In this document: in pieces, positions 44,457-57,218 of the stretch
Position numbering within the stretch: the first letter of the stretch is position 1
How the letters are laid out: each line of letters opens with the position of its first letter
Assembly (NCBI GenBank): GCA_010405405.1
Contig: MU004237.1
Location: 1,375,345 to 1,439,344, forward strand
Source: Microthyrium microscopicum
Taxonomy: Eukaryota; Ascomycota; Dothideomycetes; Microthyriales; Microthyriaceae
Direction: 5' to 3'
DNA: 64,000 nucleotides
Made by a program: the position numbers and the translations under genes
Notes under the pieces: generated by a model
Database searches by the model: none
Seen by the model: only the letters and a program-made list of their open reading frames with translations
What the model was told of the DNA's origin: nothing

Positions 44457-45671
44457 ATGATGAGCATTCTAGCATATGTCATCTCGATTCTTTGCGTGTA
44501 TTTGAGCCTTAACTTATTTTGTCCGGCTGTTTCTGTACTCCTTTTCTACCCTGCCAATCTGCGAGTGTCTGATCAACCTGCTCTGAAATGGACAACTGCG
44601 GCCACCAACGCGTCATTACTTCGAGAAGATCACGGTGACTCACGAGATATCCCAGACTATGTATTAGAGTACGCACCGTACTGCTATCTCTACTCTGGGG
44701 AGGAGTATTGGCCTGGACTATTGTCAGAACATTTGGATCACACAGTTCCTCACATCAACTACGATTCTGTTCCTAGAGAATTTCAGCAGCCTAATCTAGA
44801 CGACCTTGATCAGCTTAATGCATTTGGAAATATATTCCTAATGAGTAACGATGATCCAGAAAATTACCCAGATTGGCTTGGTGGACTGAGCAATGTTCCA
44901 GATTCAAGACTTCACAGATCATCTGCACCAGCCATACTTATCATGGTGAGCAAAGGCCAATACATCGACGCATTCTGGTTCTTCTTCTACAGCTTCAATC
45001 TTGGAAACCAGGTGTTGGGACATCGTTTTGGCAATCATGTTGGCGATTGGGAGCATACAGTGATTCGTTTTGAGAATCGGAGACCAATCGAAGTTTATTA
45101 CAGTGAACATGCTTGGGGTGCTGCATATCGATGGGAACATGCTGAGAGGCATCCCAACAATAGAAAAAGAGTAGGTGCTTCTCTGAATAATGACTGCTCC
45201 TGGCTGATGGGACTTCAGTTGCTGACATATTCAGCGTACGGCACACATGCTATGTACCGTACGGCTGGTAACCAACCTTATGTCTTACCTTTTGGTTTAC
45301 TACAAGACATCACTGACAAGGGACGTCTGTGGGATCCTACGCTGAACATGTTCAGTTATACTTATGATCCTCGAGAGGACACATTAAGAGCCAGTAACTT
45401 TACCCCTGACGTGCCAGAAGCATGGTTTCATTTCAATGGTCGATGGGGTGATAAAGCCTATCCAACGGATGATCCAAGACAGTACGAATTTCTTGGAGCG
45501 CTACATTATGAAAGCGGGCCGACAGGTCCCAAGTTCAAGAATCTGGGACGGTCAGCAATATGCGAGAACAGTGAGATCGATTGTAGCATAAGAAACCCTA
45601 TAGATGATCAAGTACCCAGAAATATACAACCTGCAGAATGGGAGCACTGGAAAAGGAGTTTCGATCGCTAA
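44457..45671 (+). CDS. Vps62-family (vacuolar protein sorting-associated) protein
   Basis: A single exon encodes 404 residues with an N-terminal hydrophobic signal/anchor (residues 3-32) and a Vps62-type domain over most of the rest. Typical blocks are YAPYCYLYSGEEYWPGLLSE near residue 72, AFWFFFYSFNLGN, and the core GNHVGDWEHTVIRFENRRPI followed by EVYYSEHAWG with its conserved Gly-Asp-Trp-Glu-His. Later come YGTHAMYRTAGNQ and GRWGDKAY. Yeast Vps62 is linked to cytoplasm-to-vacuole protein targeting; in filamentous fungi the family is expanded and often secreted, with unknown chemistry. The domain is related to the plant DUF946 family. Length is normal for a fungal copy. Two ATGs stand in tandem at the start (44,457 and 44,460), and either may serve. 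Confidence 0.88.
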   Translation: MMSILAYVISILCVYLSLNLFCPAVSVLLFYPANLRVSDQPALKWTTAATNASLLREDHGDSRDIPDYVLEYAPYCYLYSGEEYWPGLLSEHLDHTVPHINYDSVPREFQQPNLDDLDQLNAFGNIFLMSNDDPENYPDWLGGLSNVPDSRLHRSSAPAILIMVSKGQYIDAFWFFFYSFNLGNQVLGHRFGNHVGDWEHTVIRFENRRPIEVYYSEHAWGAAYRWEHAERHPNNRKRVGASLNNDCSWLMGLQLLTYSAYGTHAMYRTAGNQPYVLPFGLLQDITDKGRLWDPTLNMFSYTYDPREDTLRASNFTPDVPEAWFHFNGRWGDKAYPTDDPRQYEFLGALHYESGPTGPKFKNLGRSAICENSEIDCSIRNPIDDQVPRNIQPAEWEHWKRSFDR

Positions 45672-46106
45672 TGCCTGGTCGCAACCTTGGAAGAAAGTAT
45701 AGAATCCGCTACGAATCTTGCATCGCAGATTTACTATTGCTGTCAACATCGTTGTGCGGCCGAAGCAAGATACTGCCTGCATTGATCAAATACCCTCTCC
45801 ACAGGCCGCGAATACTCTTTGAGGAATAGAGCTTCAAGCCCTACCTAAACCGGTACAACTGAGAGTACCTGCACAGGGACAGAGGGTAAATGGAATTTAA
45901 TCTAAAACAACAGCTAGCACATGAGAGCCGCATCAAAACACAGCTAAATAGACAATAGTCGCGGTTCGCTCTCGTGGTTGCAATCTAAATCCTCGCAAAA
46001 GAGCGAGAATAGTCAAGCTCCCGAACTTCTGGAAATATGATCCCCGGACACATGTCAACACACTGACGTTATATGAAGTAAAATAAATCCCCACAATTAT
46101 GCTCTG
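45672..46106. other. Intergenic region
   Basis: This is the 3' flank of the Vps62-like gene and the promoter of the carboxylesterase gene. Nothing else recognised. Confidence 0.5.
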
Positions 46107-47851
46107 ATGGCTGTCAAAATGATTTCCTTCCTTTCCTTGCTGCTGGTTGCGACGGCGAGTGCGCAACAGACGTGGACTGTCGGCCAACAAGTCAAGACCA
46201 CCAGTGGTCAAGTCACAGGACATGCGTCTAGTACGGCAAAAGAAGTCTCAGAATATCTGGGTATCCGTTATGGCCAGACTACAGGAGGAAGTAATCGGTT
46301 CATGGCACCAAAGAAATACACTGGAAATGAGACGATAGTGGCTGCAAAATTTGTAAGTCGTCACTGCCAACTTGAAGCTGCACACACTAATTCAGAATAT
46401 AGCCAACGCAAGTTTTGAATACTTAAGATCTCAAAGAGCAGTTTTAATACTTTTTAGTGGATGTCCTGAATACTATGGCGGCTTGCTCAGTGCTGTAGGA
46501 GGGCTGGCTGCGGCCTTTGCACTTCGAGGCGAGGACTGTTTGTTTCTGAATGTGTGGTCGAAACCACAAACTGGAGATAAGAAAAAAGCGGTCATGATAT
46601 GGATCTTGGGTGGAGGCTTTTCTCTAGGAGAAACTTCCATATACGATGGCGCATTACTTGCAGAAGCAGAAGACGTCGTTGTAGTATCCATGAACTATCG
46701 AACTAATAGTGGGTATCCATACGTCAAATTTCAGAGCGTCTTTTAACCTTAGGTATAGTGTTCGGTTTCCCAGGCGCGCCAGGAATACCCGATCAGAATG
46801 TAGGCCTCTTAGATCAGCGATTGGCTGTCGAATGGGCAAGAGACAATATTGCTCAATTCGGTGGCGATCCAACCAAAATGATCATATTTGGAGAAAGCGC
46901 AGGAGGTTCATCAGTTGATTACTACAACTATATGTGGCCCAAAGATCCAATTGTCAAAGGCTTCATTGCTCAGTCAGGAACGGTCCACATGGGAATATAT
47001 CCTACCAACAAATTCGCACCGCTGACACTTCAAGCTCGCGAAAAGACGTGGTATAACGTTTCTGCCACCCTCGGATGTGGTGGACCTGAGGCTGGTGGAC
47101 CTGCATCACTGAAATGTGTGCAGTCCAAGCCAGCGACCGATGTTACAAAAGCTATTCCTTCCACTAGTGGTGTAGATGGTGTTGTAGGGTTCTTTGGACC
47201 TACCATCGACAACAAGTATGTCCACAGTGCTGAAGACTATGACAAGATCGACGCATCAGCAGGATTTACAAAACTGGTTTGCTTTCCCTTTACGTTCCCG
47301 AAAGCGATGACTAACTACATCATAGCCCTTGCTTGTAGGCTCGAATCACAATGAATCGGTTCTCTTCCGTTTCATGGCAGGGGGACAAGCAAAGCCAGAA
47401 GAGCTTCTTGGTATTGACCAGAGCTTCCGATGCGGAGCAGCGAAGGCCGCGGCTGCTAGATCCAACAAGCAGATCCCAGTCTGGCGTTACCACTTTGCCG
47501 ATACGGATGGAAGTGCCTCAGGTGCTGCACTATACAGTGCAATCGGTCTCCCTGGATTTGGAGCCACCCATTCCACAGATGTTCAACCAGTATTCGGTAA
47601 GGGGAAGCTAGCGAAAACTTTCCAGACCGCATGGGGAGCATTTGCAAAAGATCCGCAGAATGGATTGAGCAAACTGGGATGGCCCAAGTATGATCCAAAA
47701 GGTAAGACTAAACGAAAAGGAAGAAATTGGACAGTGGCTGACTTTGCGCATAGGAAATACTTTGGTTCGGATTGCCAACAACGGATCATTGACTCCAGAT
47801 TTTGTCAAATCTACCATGTACGATGGCTATTGTGCCGACTTCAAGGGGTGA
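46107..47851 (+). CDS. Secreted type-B carboxylesterase/lipase
   Basis: Five exons (46,107-46,352; 46,396-46,708; 46,759-47,276; 47,326-47,701; 47,754-47,851) give 516 residues. The N-terminus is a signal peptide ([17 protein letters not shown]; the ATG at 46,119 is as likely as 46,107). Family landmarks are EYLGIRYGQ, the EDCLFLNVW block, the oxyanion-hole GGGFSLG, and the nucleophile elbow GESAGG. The GSNHNES segment follows, then the catalytic His in GFGATHSTD and the terminal [11 protein letters not shown]. The last intron restores that family-typical ending. The join of exons 1 and 2 is weak: the intron is only 43 nt, and the exon 2 start encodes about 20 residues that do not look like the usual family sequence, so a longer intron or damage is possible there. 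It probably hydrolyses extracellular esters. Confidence 0.85.
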
Positions 47852-48275
47852 TCGCGAAATGTAATAATTGATCATTATAGACATGTTATTCAAGGCATAA
47901 TATTCATACCACAGCATTTACCTTGTCTGTGCTAGCACCCATTGTAACCTGATATTGCTCAAGCTCCGGCCTCATAGACCTCTCCTCTTCCGGCATATCT
48001 AAGTGAAAAGCGTTTCTGGCAACGAATACTGCGTTATTGACTTCAATCTTATATCCAGTAGTGTCCCAGTCTGATATTCCGAAGCTGAGTGGAGAGCTCT
48101 CCTCAGCGCTTCAATTTCTCTGACTACACAAAGGATGAGTCAACATAACATACGTCTATCAGAATTTTCCTCTAAAATCCACCTAACTAATTACAAATTA
48201 CAATGTCATATACATCCTCGTATCTAATCACCCACGCGCCATTGATCTATAGATTCATACATCAAGTCATCACGC
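47852..48275. other. Convergent 3' flanks
   Basis: This stretch lies between the esterase gene and the ABC transporter gene. No gene recognised. The part near 48,200-48,275 is probably the 3' untranslated region of the transporter. Confidence 0.5.
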
Positions 48276-51200
48276 CTAGCTTTTATCAACACCATCCTCC
48301 TTCTGCTGCCTCATCTTCTTCTCCTTCCTCTTCGTCCCCTTCAACACATTCAAAACCTTTCGACCACCCTGTAAATAAATCCACGAGAACAAGAACACCA
48401 GTCCAAACTGGATAATAATGTACGCCCAAAAAATCCCATAATCCCTCCAAACATTCGTGTAGTAAATATTAAAACTCGCCGCAAATTGATCACCATTCGC
48501 AAACTGACAATACCCACACATTCCACCCGGCTGCGTTTGCACATATCCACCCGCCTGTTGGGCAAATGGACCGGCATAGGTGTCACAGGACTGGCCAGAC
48601 GGGGGCGTGAAGAGCGCGAGTTCTTGCGTTTCGCATTGGACGGGGACATTGTGGACGACTAGCGAGAGCATGGCTTCGAGAAGCCATTTGAAGGGTGTTA
48701 CCCAATACCTTTGGAAAAATTAGTAAGTAACATGGCATAGGAAGGGGGATGTAGGGGAGGTGGTTGGTAAGGCATGAGTGGAATAGGGGCGGATAGGGGA
48801 ACTTACATCCAACTTCTCCAGAATGTTGGTAGTGCAGGATATGGTACAACGACACCACAGAATGAGACGATGAAGGTGAAGAAGACCGGGACTAGGAGGG
48901 AGGCGAGGAGCTCGTTGGGCGAGAAGGCGGCGATAAATTGTCCGAAGCCGAGATAGAAGAGCTCAAAGGATATGACCATTAGCCACATGCTGGCGGATGT
49001 ATAAGTGTCTCTTGGGAACCAGATCGCCCTATCGAAGTGTCAGTATCCAGTGGCCCTGGATCGTGGATGTATATAGACTTACCAATACCAACAGCACCAA
49101 TAAATCGTGCCTGCGACAATTCTGTACGGTATCTCAGATACAATAGTTCCTGTGACGAAGGCAACCCAGCTGTAGATCTTTGAATTCGCTTCTCTGCTTT
49201 CATAGATATTGCGTGCATTCAAGAAGCGTGGCTGCAATTGTTGAATCAATGGTGGAGAAATCGTAAGTGTCATGAATACGCTGAAAATACGACTTTGCAT
49301 ATCAATCTGCGAATTGCCCAAATGCCAAAACGTAAAACTGTTGAACAAACCAGTCATGATATGCAGAATAAACATGCCGAGCACATAGTCCTGATTTCGC
49401 CACATCGCCACAAAAGATCGGTGTGACACTGTGAAGATCTGCGTAAGTAGAGGCATGGCGTATGTGCTGTTGAGGGTTTTCTTGTTAGAGTCGGAGGTAA
49501 CGTTGGATTTCTCGCGGCGGTCAGAGATGATGGACTGGATTTGTTTTGTCAGCGCGCTGTTTTCTTCAGACTTTTCCCAGATGTCGCCCCAGTCTGGGCC
49601 GTTGTAGTTTGGATCGCCGGCACCAATGGCTTCGAGCATGTATTCTGCTGGGTTGACTTTTGGTGGACACTTCTTGGCGCCGTTGCTTTCGAGGTAGTCG
49701 AGTAATTGCCTGCTGTCCTGTCCTAGGTCGCCAAAATAGACTGTTCGACCACCACTCTTTAGGAGTAATAAGCGGTCAAAGTTTTCAAAGAGTACGCTAG
49801 AGGGCTGATGGATTGTGACGAGGAGTGCTTGGCCTGCGTTGGCGAGTTTGCGTAGGAAGCGCAGAATGTTGAACGCGGCGGCACTGTCGAGACCTGATGT
49901 AGGCTCGTCAAGGAACATGAGGAGTTCTGGTTTGGAGGCGAGTTCGACGCCGATTGTTAGTCGTTTGCGCTGTTCTTGGCCGAGGCCATTGCCTGGTTCT
50001 CCAATGACTGCGCCAGCGATTTCGCGCATCTCGAGGAGATCGATGATCTTTTCTACGTACTCATACTTTTCGGCAAGGGGAGTGCTTTTTGGTTGACGGA
50101 GTTTGGCTGAGAATTGCATGGCTTCTCTGACGGTTGCTTCGTGGTTGTTAGTATAAACCGACTATGGGGAGAGATCGTATGCATACCAGTAGGCTCATGG
50201 ATATCCATCTGTTCAGCAAACCCAGAAGAACGCTGAAATGACTTTGGCAGCGGCTTTCCGTCGACCAAAAAGTCTCCAGTAACAACACCCATACGAATCC
50301 GTTGCGCCAGAGTATTTAGCAAAGTAGTTTTGCCAGCCCCGGAAGCTCCCATGAGCGCCGTCAACTTGCCAGGCTGTACGAAACCTTGAACATTCTGCAA
50401 TAGTTGACGTTGGCCACCTTTGTATGGAATCTTGTCTACAACATGTCAGCAAGGATGTTCTCAGGAATCATAATTGACAAGTACTTACAGTTGACATCAT
50501 GAAACGTAAAAATAGCCTCATTGCCAGCAATCTCCTTGACTTGGTCTTCATTCTCCTCCTGCGAAGAATCGCCATTGGTACCGAAGTCCTTCTCCTTGGT
50601 GCCATCTTCCAGATCATCAGGACGTTCTGAAGATTCGATCGCCTTAGTAACGCTGCTAGGAGCTTGACCGCGTTTATAGATAGTAACAGCTCCACCGCCC
50701 TTGTTTGGCTTTTGCAATTCCATACCAATGATTGTAATCGCGAAGAAGAGGGCAAAAAATGCCCATATAATCCCAAAGTTTCGCCATAAATGGCTGCGGC
50801 TGTATCCATACGCCACGGAGATGTAATTCGCGCCAGAAACCGTAGCAGAGCCTGGGGTAGAGCCTTGAATTGCGCAGCCTTGGTTGGCTACGTTGGCGCC
50901 CGGGATGGAGGGGACTAGATAGGGTGTTACGCATTGCATTTCCAGGTTGTAGAATTCGTTGGACATGACTGCTTCAAAGGCGTATTGGACCTAGAGTAAT
51001 TTATCAGAGAGAACCAAGAGGATTGGGGGTACAAACTTACAGGATTGCACCAGCGGAGCCAGGAGAACCAGGGATGCATCTTGCGTGGTGGGATCAAGTA
51101 GCCGGTATAGACGATGAGAACTTGTAATGCCACGCCAGTGACTCTCGTAGCGGCATCTAGACTTCCAAAGGTAGCGCCAACACACCGGAAGAAAGCGTAC

Positions 51201-53754
51201 ATGGTCATGGTAATGGAGAAGATGATGAGCAAGCTGATGAAGAATTGGCTCGGTGTCCGTTGCAAGTTTGCCATGAAGTATACAACCAAGTTGAATATGG
51301 TGTTTTGGACAAAGACCAGTGGAACGTCAATGACAGTTTGGGCGATAGCGTAGGCGGCTGGTCGGTAGAAACTGAAGGATTTGTGCTTCATTAGAATTGG
51401 ACGAGATTCAAAAGCGGCGTTAAGTTCTGCGAGGGCGAGGAGGGCGTTGAAGAGGAGCATGAAAAACATTACACCACCTCTGGTGAATGCACCTTCTACA
51501 GTTTTTGGCAGGTTGTAGAACAATGAGCCTAGGTTAAGTTAGCTGGAGGTACTGGTATAAAAGACGAGGAAACAAGTTTTTCAGTGTCATATCAGATTTC
51601 CAATGAGAGACAATCTGATATGAAATCGAAATCATGATACCAACTTCATTGGAATCGCAGAAAAACATACCAACAATCAAAGCCTGGAAACCAATACCAG
51701 CCCATTTTCCAATAAGCGACTGTCTATCCCCAAGCATAACCAACCATTGCCGTTTCGTACAAGCAATAACCTGCGCCGGGAAGCTAATAGCATAATTCTT
51801 CGTCTTTGTCGCCTTCCCTGTACTCGCCTCACGCTGCCTCAATTGCTCAGCAGCATGTGTTTGAAACTCTTCAATCTCTTCCACATTCTCCTTTGCAATA
51901 TCAGACTTTGCAAAAATGTCCGCAAACTGAGCAGCAGATCTAGGAATTCTATCTTCCCAGCCTTCCTTGATATGCCGTTCATGCGGATCCGTCGTAGACG
52001 TCAAGAAATCTGCGGTAGTCCATCGATCAGGCTGGATAAAACCTAGCCCCTTGAAGTAATCTGCTGCGCGGTCTGCGGGCCCAAAGTAGCAGCATTTCCC
52101 CTCGTCGATGAGTAGGACTTTGTCGAAAAGCTCGTAGAGAGATTCGCCAGCTTGATAGAGGGCGACGGCGGTGCTGATATGCGTCATGTTGGTCAGTGAG
52201 CGGATGGAGCTGACGTATTCTAGTGCTGTGCTGGCGTCTAGACCGCGGGTGCTGTTGTCCCAGCATTGTGTGCTGGCACGCGTAATCATAGCCTGAGGGG
52301 TTTGTTAGTATGAGAATAGGGGTGGTGGAGAGGGAGTTGGTAATGTACTTCGGCGATTGAAACTCGCTTCTTTTCACCGCCGCTGACGCCACGAACGAAT
52401 TCGTTGCCGACGAGCGTGTCCATGGTGTGTTCGATCCAGAAGAGTTTGGAGACTACGCGCATAAACTCTTTGATGTATTGGCCTTTACTCTCGCCTTCAT
52501 TTCGAGAGTCTTTGCCAGGAGCTTTGGTTTGAAGCGCAAACCTCAGTGTATGCTTGACCTTCAGCCTATTATCCATTAGTCAAATTCATGCAGCCAGCAA
52601 AAACTGAGAAGTACAACATACGTCGCATAATGAAGATCATCTTCCGGGTTATACAGCACCTCCCCCCGAAACTTCTTCCCCATCTCCGCCGCCGACGTCC
52701 CACCATACGTGACCTCCCCATCAACAGCCTCATACCCAAACCGCTGATTTCCAATGACCTTCAAAAAAGTCGAACATCCAGATCCAGGACGTCCCAGCAC
52801 AAGACACATCTCTCCCGGCAGAATACTACCACTGAAATCATCAATGATAGTTCTCACTGGTGGTTTACTCTTGATACCCTTCTTCCCTTTGAAAAGACCA
52901 CCAATAAGTCGCGGCAATCCCATGAAGATATCGCCAGTACTAGCCTGCAACGCAGCACCAAGTCCCATACCCTTGACGGTCAAGTTTTTCCACACAACAC
53001 CTACATGACGCGTCTTCTCTTCTTCGCTGTTTGCTTGGCGGGTACGGCCGAACATGCGCGAGAGAAGACGTTCGATTTCTGCTTGTTCGCCTTTTTCTTC
53101 TTCGGTTTGCGCGCGGCCGAAAGATGCATTGGTCTTTTTACGAGAAAAGGAGCCGTTGGTTCGGCGGCGCGAGAGGGTGCGGATGAGATCATCTTCTGTG
53201 ATTTGGCGCTCTTCAGTTGGTCGGGTTTCATTATTATCGCCTGTGTGCTTTTCATTGGTGTCGGTGGTTCTGCTAGGTCCGGTTTTGATGGGTGCGAATT
53301 GTGGTGATGGTGAATCTTCCGCTATTGACGCGGGATCTTCTACGGCTTCTTGGTCTGGTGGTGTTTCTACGTGGGTGGTTGTATCGGAGACGGCGACAGA
53401 TTGTTGACTTTCGTGGATTCCGGAATGGGTCATGTCTCCTGCGATTGGTCGCGCAGGAACTGGCGCGGCAACAGGGTGTGGTGGTGAAGCTACTACCTGT
53501 GGTGGTATATCTAGAGCATGTGGTGTTGAGTCTGTCTTTGTTCTCGTGACCGTTCCCGCAGCGGCCGGTCGTGCATTCTCGGTGGATGGATTTATAGCAT
53601 TTTGGTCTGCAGTAGGGTTGGCAGTTGGACGGATAGTCGCCATGGATCTTGTTGATATTTCTGAGGGATTTCGACTGTTCATTGAAGGGGTACCTGGCCA
53701 TGCTCCAGGAACATGGTCCATGGAAGGAGTAGGTTCCGCAGACCTATCTGCCAT
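48276..53754 (-). CDS. PDR-type (ABCG) full-size ABC transporter
   Basis: Nine exons (53,754-52,622; 52,565-52,349; 52,292-51,671; 51,528-51,041; 50,990-50,489; 50,435-50,187; 50,136-49,083; 49,028-48,807; 48,708-48,276) join in phase to 1,639 residues with NBD1-TMD1-NBD2-TMD2 order. It is a plasma-membrane drug/toxin efflux pump. NBD1 has the deviant Walker [13 protein letters not shown], signature [13 protein letters not shown] and the [12 protein letters not shown] block. NBD2 has a canonical Walker [12 protein letters not shown], a degenerate signature [12 protein letters not shown] and Walker [14 protein letters not shown]. This asymmetry is normal for fungal PDR pumps, with one competent site. 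The N-terminal extension of about 240 residues is longer than usual and Pro/Thr/Ser-rich, ending in basic repeats ([20 protein letters not shown]) that look like kinase sites. The start is the ATG at 53,754; the upstream in-frame codon is TTG. Confidence 0.95.
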
Positions 53755-54858
53755 GATTGCGATCAAGAATTTCTCTAGTAGTAATTGTCTTTCGTGGAAA
53801 CAAAAGAGGCGTCTAGATTGTAGAGCTCGCTAGAAACAAAATGGTATCAATGTTTTTGTCAGCAATGCATCTTGAAAACAACAGACGACATGTACAAACA
53901 CAAGAACACGATGTATGCTAAGGTTAAGATAGGAAGTGAAGTTCAGCAAGGGATGAGGATCAAGCTATTTTCCATGTGGACGGGACATGGATAAAGTTTC
54001 CACGCTACAGCCTTGCAGAATGATTGCAGATCTCGATGGGTGCGGCGCCGTAGAAGGAAAAGAGAAGATTTAGTGTATTTAGACTAATTTAGTGGACATA
54101 TCAATCTCAAAGGGTGGAATCATAGACGTCATCTCGACTCACCGCGTCATTTATGTATTGATATACTCTAACAACCACATGCACCCTACAAGTCCGATTG
54201 GCGACAAATTATATATACGCGTTAGGCTGCATTCTTGGGTATTGCTGGGCATCTCAGATGTTAGAGTACAAGTACGGCCAAGACGGGTTACACGTCAGTC
54301 AATTTAACCACTTTGGCCATAGAATCCTGGGACAGGAGAAGCTTGATAGACTGTTCATAAGTAGCGCCATGCATCATCTTTGTAATAACCGCGTTGCGAC
54401 ATCATCTGCAGAGGCGCATTATATATGTGAAAATTGAGTCTGAGGATAGTTCAATCTTGATGTTGAAATTTCAAAAGAATAGAGTAGCTTGCAAAAGGCT
54501 CTCGTGCTTCTCGCTTCCTCGCACACTCAGGCTGATAACATTTTCCTACATTGAACGCGTCTGAATTGCAGCTTCCGACGAACCCGCTGGGTGTTAGCAT
54601 ATTGAAGATTTCTGCATTATCCACTGTCGCGCAGAATACCTACATTCGATACAATGCATGACAGTGTACGAAATCTGTGGATGTTGAAGAGACGGATGAA
54701 TTAGAAATGTAAAAGCCGTTCACGAACTCGGCTCCGAAGAACGCTCCAGAAAAGTGGCGCTGCAGATCGGATCCGAACCCTAACTTCACGTCCTCAGCAG
54801 AGACTTTTACGCTGTACATGTACAACTCCAACACACCTCGTATATTCTACCCAATTAA
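53755..54858. promoter_or_regulatory. Divergent intergenic region between ABC transporter and amino-acid permease
   Basis: A 1.1-kb region with two outward promoters. No gene recognised; frames of about 70 codons have no motifs. The two transporters may respond to common signals, but no binding site stands out clearly. Confidence 0.4.
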
Positions 54859-56680
54859 ATGTCTGATGCCTCCATAACCACACCAGTCAACTCACCAGTA
54901 GCACGTGAAGACGACCACCAAATTCCCAAGGCCCAACTCTCCTGGCGTTCCGCCCTCGCCATCCTCATTAGCATCCAAATCGGATCCGGCATCTTCTCCT
55001 CCCCAGCTTCAGTTGACAGCAACGCCCCCTCACCCATCGTCGCCCTCTCAATATGGATCCTCTCCGGTCTCCTAAGCTGGGCGGGCGCAGGCGCATTCGC
55101 TGAACTAGGAACGTGCCTCAAAAGAGCGGGTGGGATCCAGGAGTATTTGAGGTATATTTATGGCGATGCGGCGGCCTCTTGTATGGCCTGGGTGTGGATT
55201 TTTGCGGTGAAACCGAGTGCGATGGCGATACAGGGGATTGTTATTGGTGAGAGTATTGGCTATGGACTGAACGACGGCAGGCAAGGCAGGTTTCTGAGTC
55301 CTTGGACGATGAAGGGAATCGCTCTGGTCGTGATGAATGTGATTGTGCTTTTGAATCTTCGAAGCACAAATGCGTCAGTGAAGCTGAGCAGTGCATTCAC
55401 AGCAATGAAGCTATTTGCCGCTGCGTCGATTGCAGTGGGTGGCATCGTAGTTGTCTTGAGACATTTAGCTGGTCATAGAGATCCAGATAACTCGGACTGG
55501 TATACCTCTAGCTGGGTGGCACCACGAGTGACTATGAATAATGGTCATCGCGTCGATTGGAGAACATTGCAGTGGTGGAGACACCTTGAGCATTATAGTT
55601 CTGCCATATATGCTGGTCTTTGGGCCTACTCGGGGTGGGATAATGTATTGAAATCCCTTCTTTTGCATGGAGATGACTGACTGGTACAAAGGTAAGTTTC
55701 ATCGCTCGAGATATTCGAAATCCTGCGACAGAGATACCGAAGGCGATTAATGCTGCCATGACTATTGTGATGTTCTGTCAGCTGTTTGTCAATGTGTCAT
55801 ACTATATCTTGATACCGTGGAAAACTATTCAGTCTAGTAATGCCGTTGCCGTTGTAAGTCATACATATAAACTCTCTATACTAAAAACCCTTCGTTTCGC
55901 GCATACCACCTTTCGATAATAATCTCGACTTCTCTTATTATGCTGGCTGATATATCTGCCAGGTAGCAGCGCGATCCAATCTAGGACCAGTTGCTGCATT
56001 GATCATGGCCTCACTAGTCTCCGTATCGTGCGCAGGAACAATACAAGGAACGATATTCTCAGTCGGTCGACTCACCATGGCTGCCGCTGACGACGGTTAC
56101 CTTCCCGCTATCTGTGGTAGAATAGGCATTCCCTGGAGAACGTCGGAACTACCCTCAATATCCACAAGCCATACCAACGACGAGCATTCCCCTCTGCTGC
56201 AAAGTCATCATCCAGAACATGTAGAATCTACGCCAGATGGCAGCGCAGGAAATGAAAGAGAACAGCACTGGAATACACCAATGTAAGCTCCATCGCTCCC
56301 GCGCCTGCGGGCCTTCCCTCCATTCCCATTCCTAACTCATCACCAGAGTCGCAATGTTCATCCAAGGCCTCATGACATCCATATTCATCATTATCGGCAA
56401 CTTCAGCGAACTCCTCACTTTCGTCGGCATGTCCGTCTGGGCCTTCCTCTTCCTCGCCGTCCTCGGCCTAGTAATCCTTCGATACCGGGAACCTGAGCTG
56501 GAACGGCCTTATAAAGTGAGGTATATCGCAGTGCCGATTGTGTTTGTAGCTGCGTCGGGTGTTATTGTGGTGGTGAGTGTGGTGTTTTCGCCGGGGAAGG
56601 CGGCTTTTTTGGCGGCGGTTGGGGTTTTGGGCGCGGTGATGCAGAGCAGGTTAAAGGGTGTTAATCATGCCAGCAGATGA
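54859..56680 (+). CDS. LAT-type amino-acid permease (APC superfamily)
   Basis: Four exons (54,859-55,644; 55,692-55,853; 55,963-56,282; 56,347-56,680) encode 533 residues with about 12 hydrophobic segments. It belongs to the L-type branch of amino-acid permeases, close in layout to fungal methionine/large-neutral permeases, and would sit in the plasma membrane. Landmarks are ILISIQIGSGIFSSPASV in helix 1 (substrate-binding GSGIF), AELGTCLKRAGGIQEYLRYI, GLWAYSGWDN in helix 6, RNPATEIPKAI after it, and LVILRYREPELERPYKV near the end. The 47-nt intron after GWDN removes an in-frame stop; without it the protein would end at helix 6. Exon 3 encodes a long hydrophilic insert (SISTSHTNDEHSPLLQSHHP) between helices 8 and 9, longer than in most relatives. 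Confidence 0.9.
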
Positions 56681-57218
56681 TGAAAACCACTACTTTACAG
56701 TCCAGTGGATACTACTCTGCATGAGTCCAAGAAGCAAAAGTTTTGTGGAGTATAGCATAGGCTGCATAGCCACTCTGCACCTAAGTAGGGAACGGATGGT
56801 GTTCAGGGCGAGGTTTCTCGTCATCTCGAAAATATGGTACGTTAGATCTGTCCAGCCTATTGCCCATCCACTGACATTCTTACCAGGGAAGGTAGTGCAA
56901 TATCTTTTACTTGGAAAAATCCTCATAGTCCGACAAATTTGCTGTATTTCTCGCTTGTATATTTTTGGAAACGGTTTCGAACGTGCCACGCTTGAGTAGG
57001 CCACTTTGGAGTTCGATTAGTTTTGGTGTGATATACTTCGATAAAAGAAGATGTATCTTGACCACGTCACAACTAATTCGATGGCGCTCTAGACCTCAAA
57101 AGTTTTCTTAGGACGATATTCTACCACACTCTCAACATGTTAAATGTCACCCAGGCACAGTCACTCGTGAATGCCACATCGCTTCTTCTACGAATCTGCA
57201 AAAAATAGAACCTTCAAC
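56681..57218. other. Intergenic region
   Basis: This is the 3' flank of the permease and the promoter of the small secreted protein. Two overlapping 100-codon frames on opposite strands (56,658-57,004) lack motifs and are dismissed. Confidence 0.5.

Noticed and set aside
53001-53833. Long antisense frames over the first exon of the ABC transporter
   Set aside because: They are mirror frames of a Pro/Thr/Ser-rich coding region with a well-supported sense protein.
55675-55691. Apparent stop that would truncate the amino-acid permease after helix 6
   Set aside because: It lies inside a 47-nt intron. Splicing restores the expected RNPATEIPKAI block in frame.
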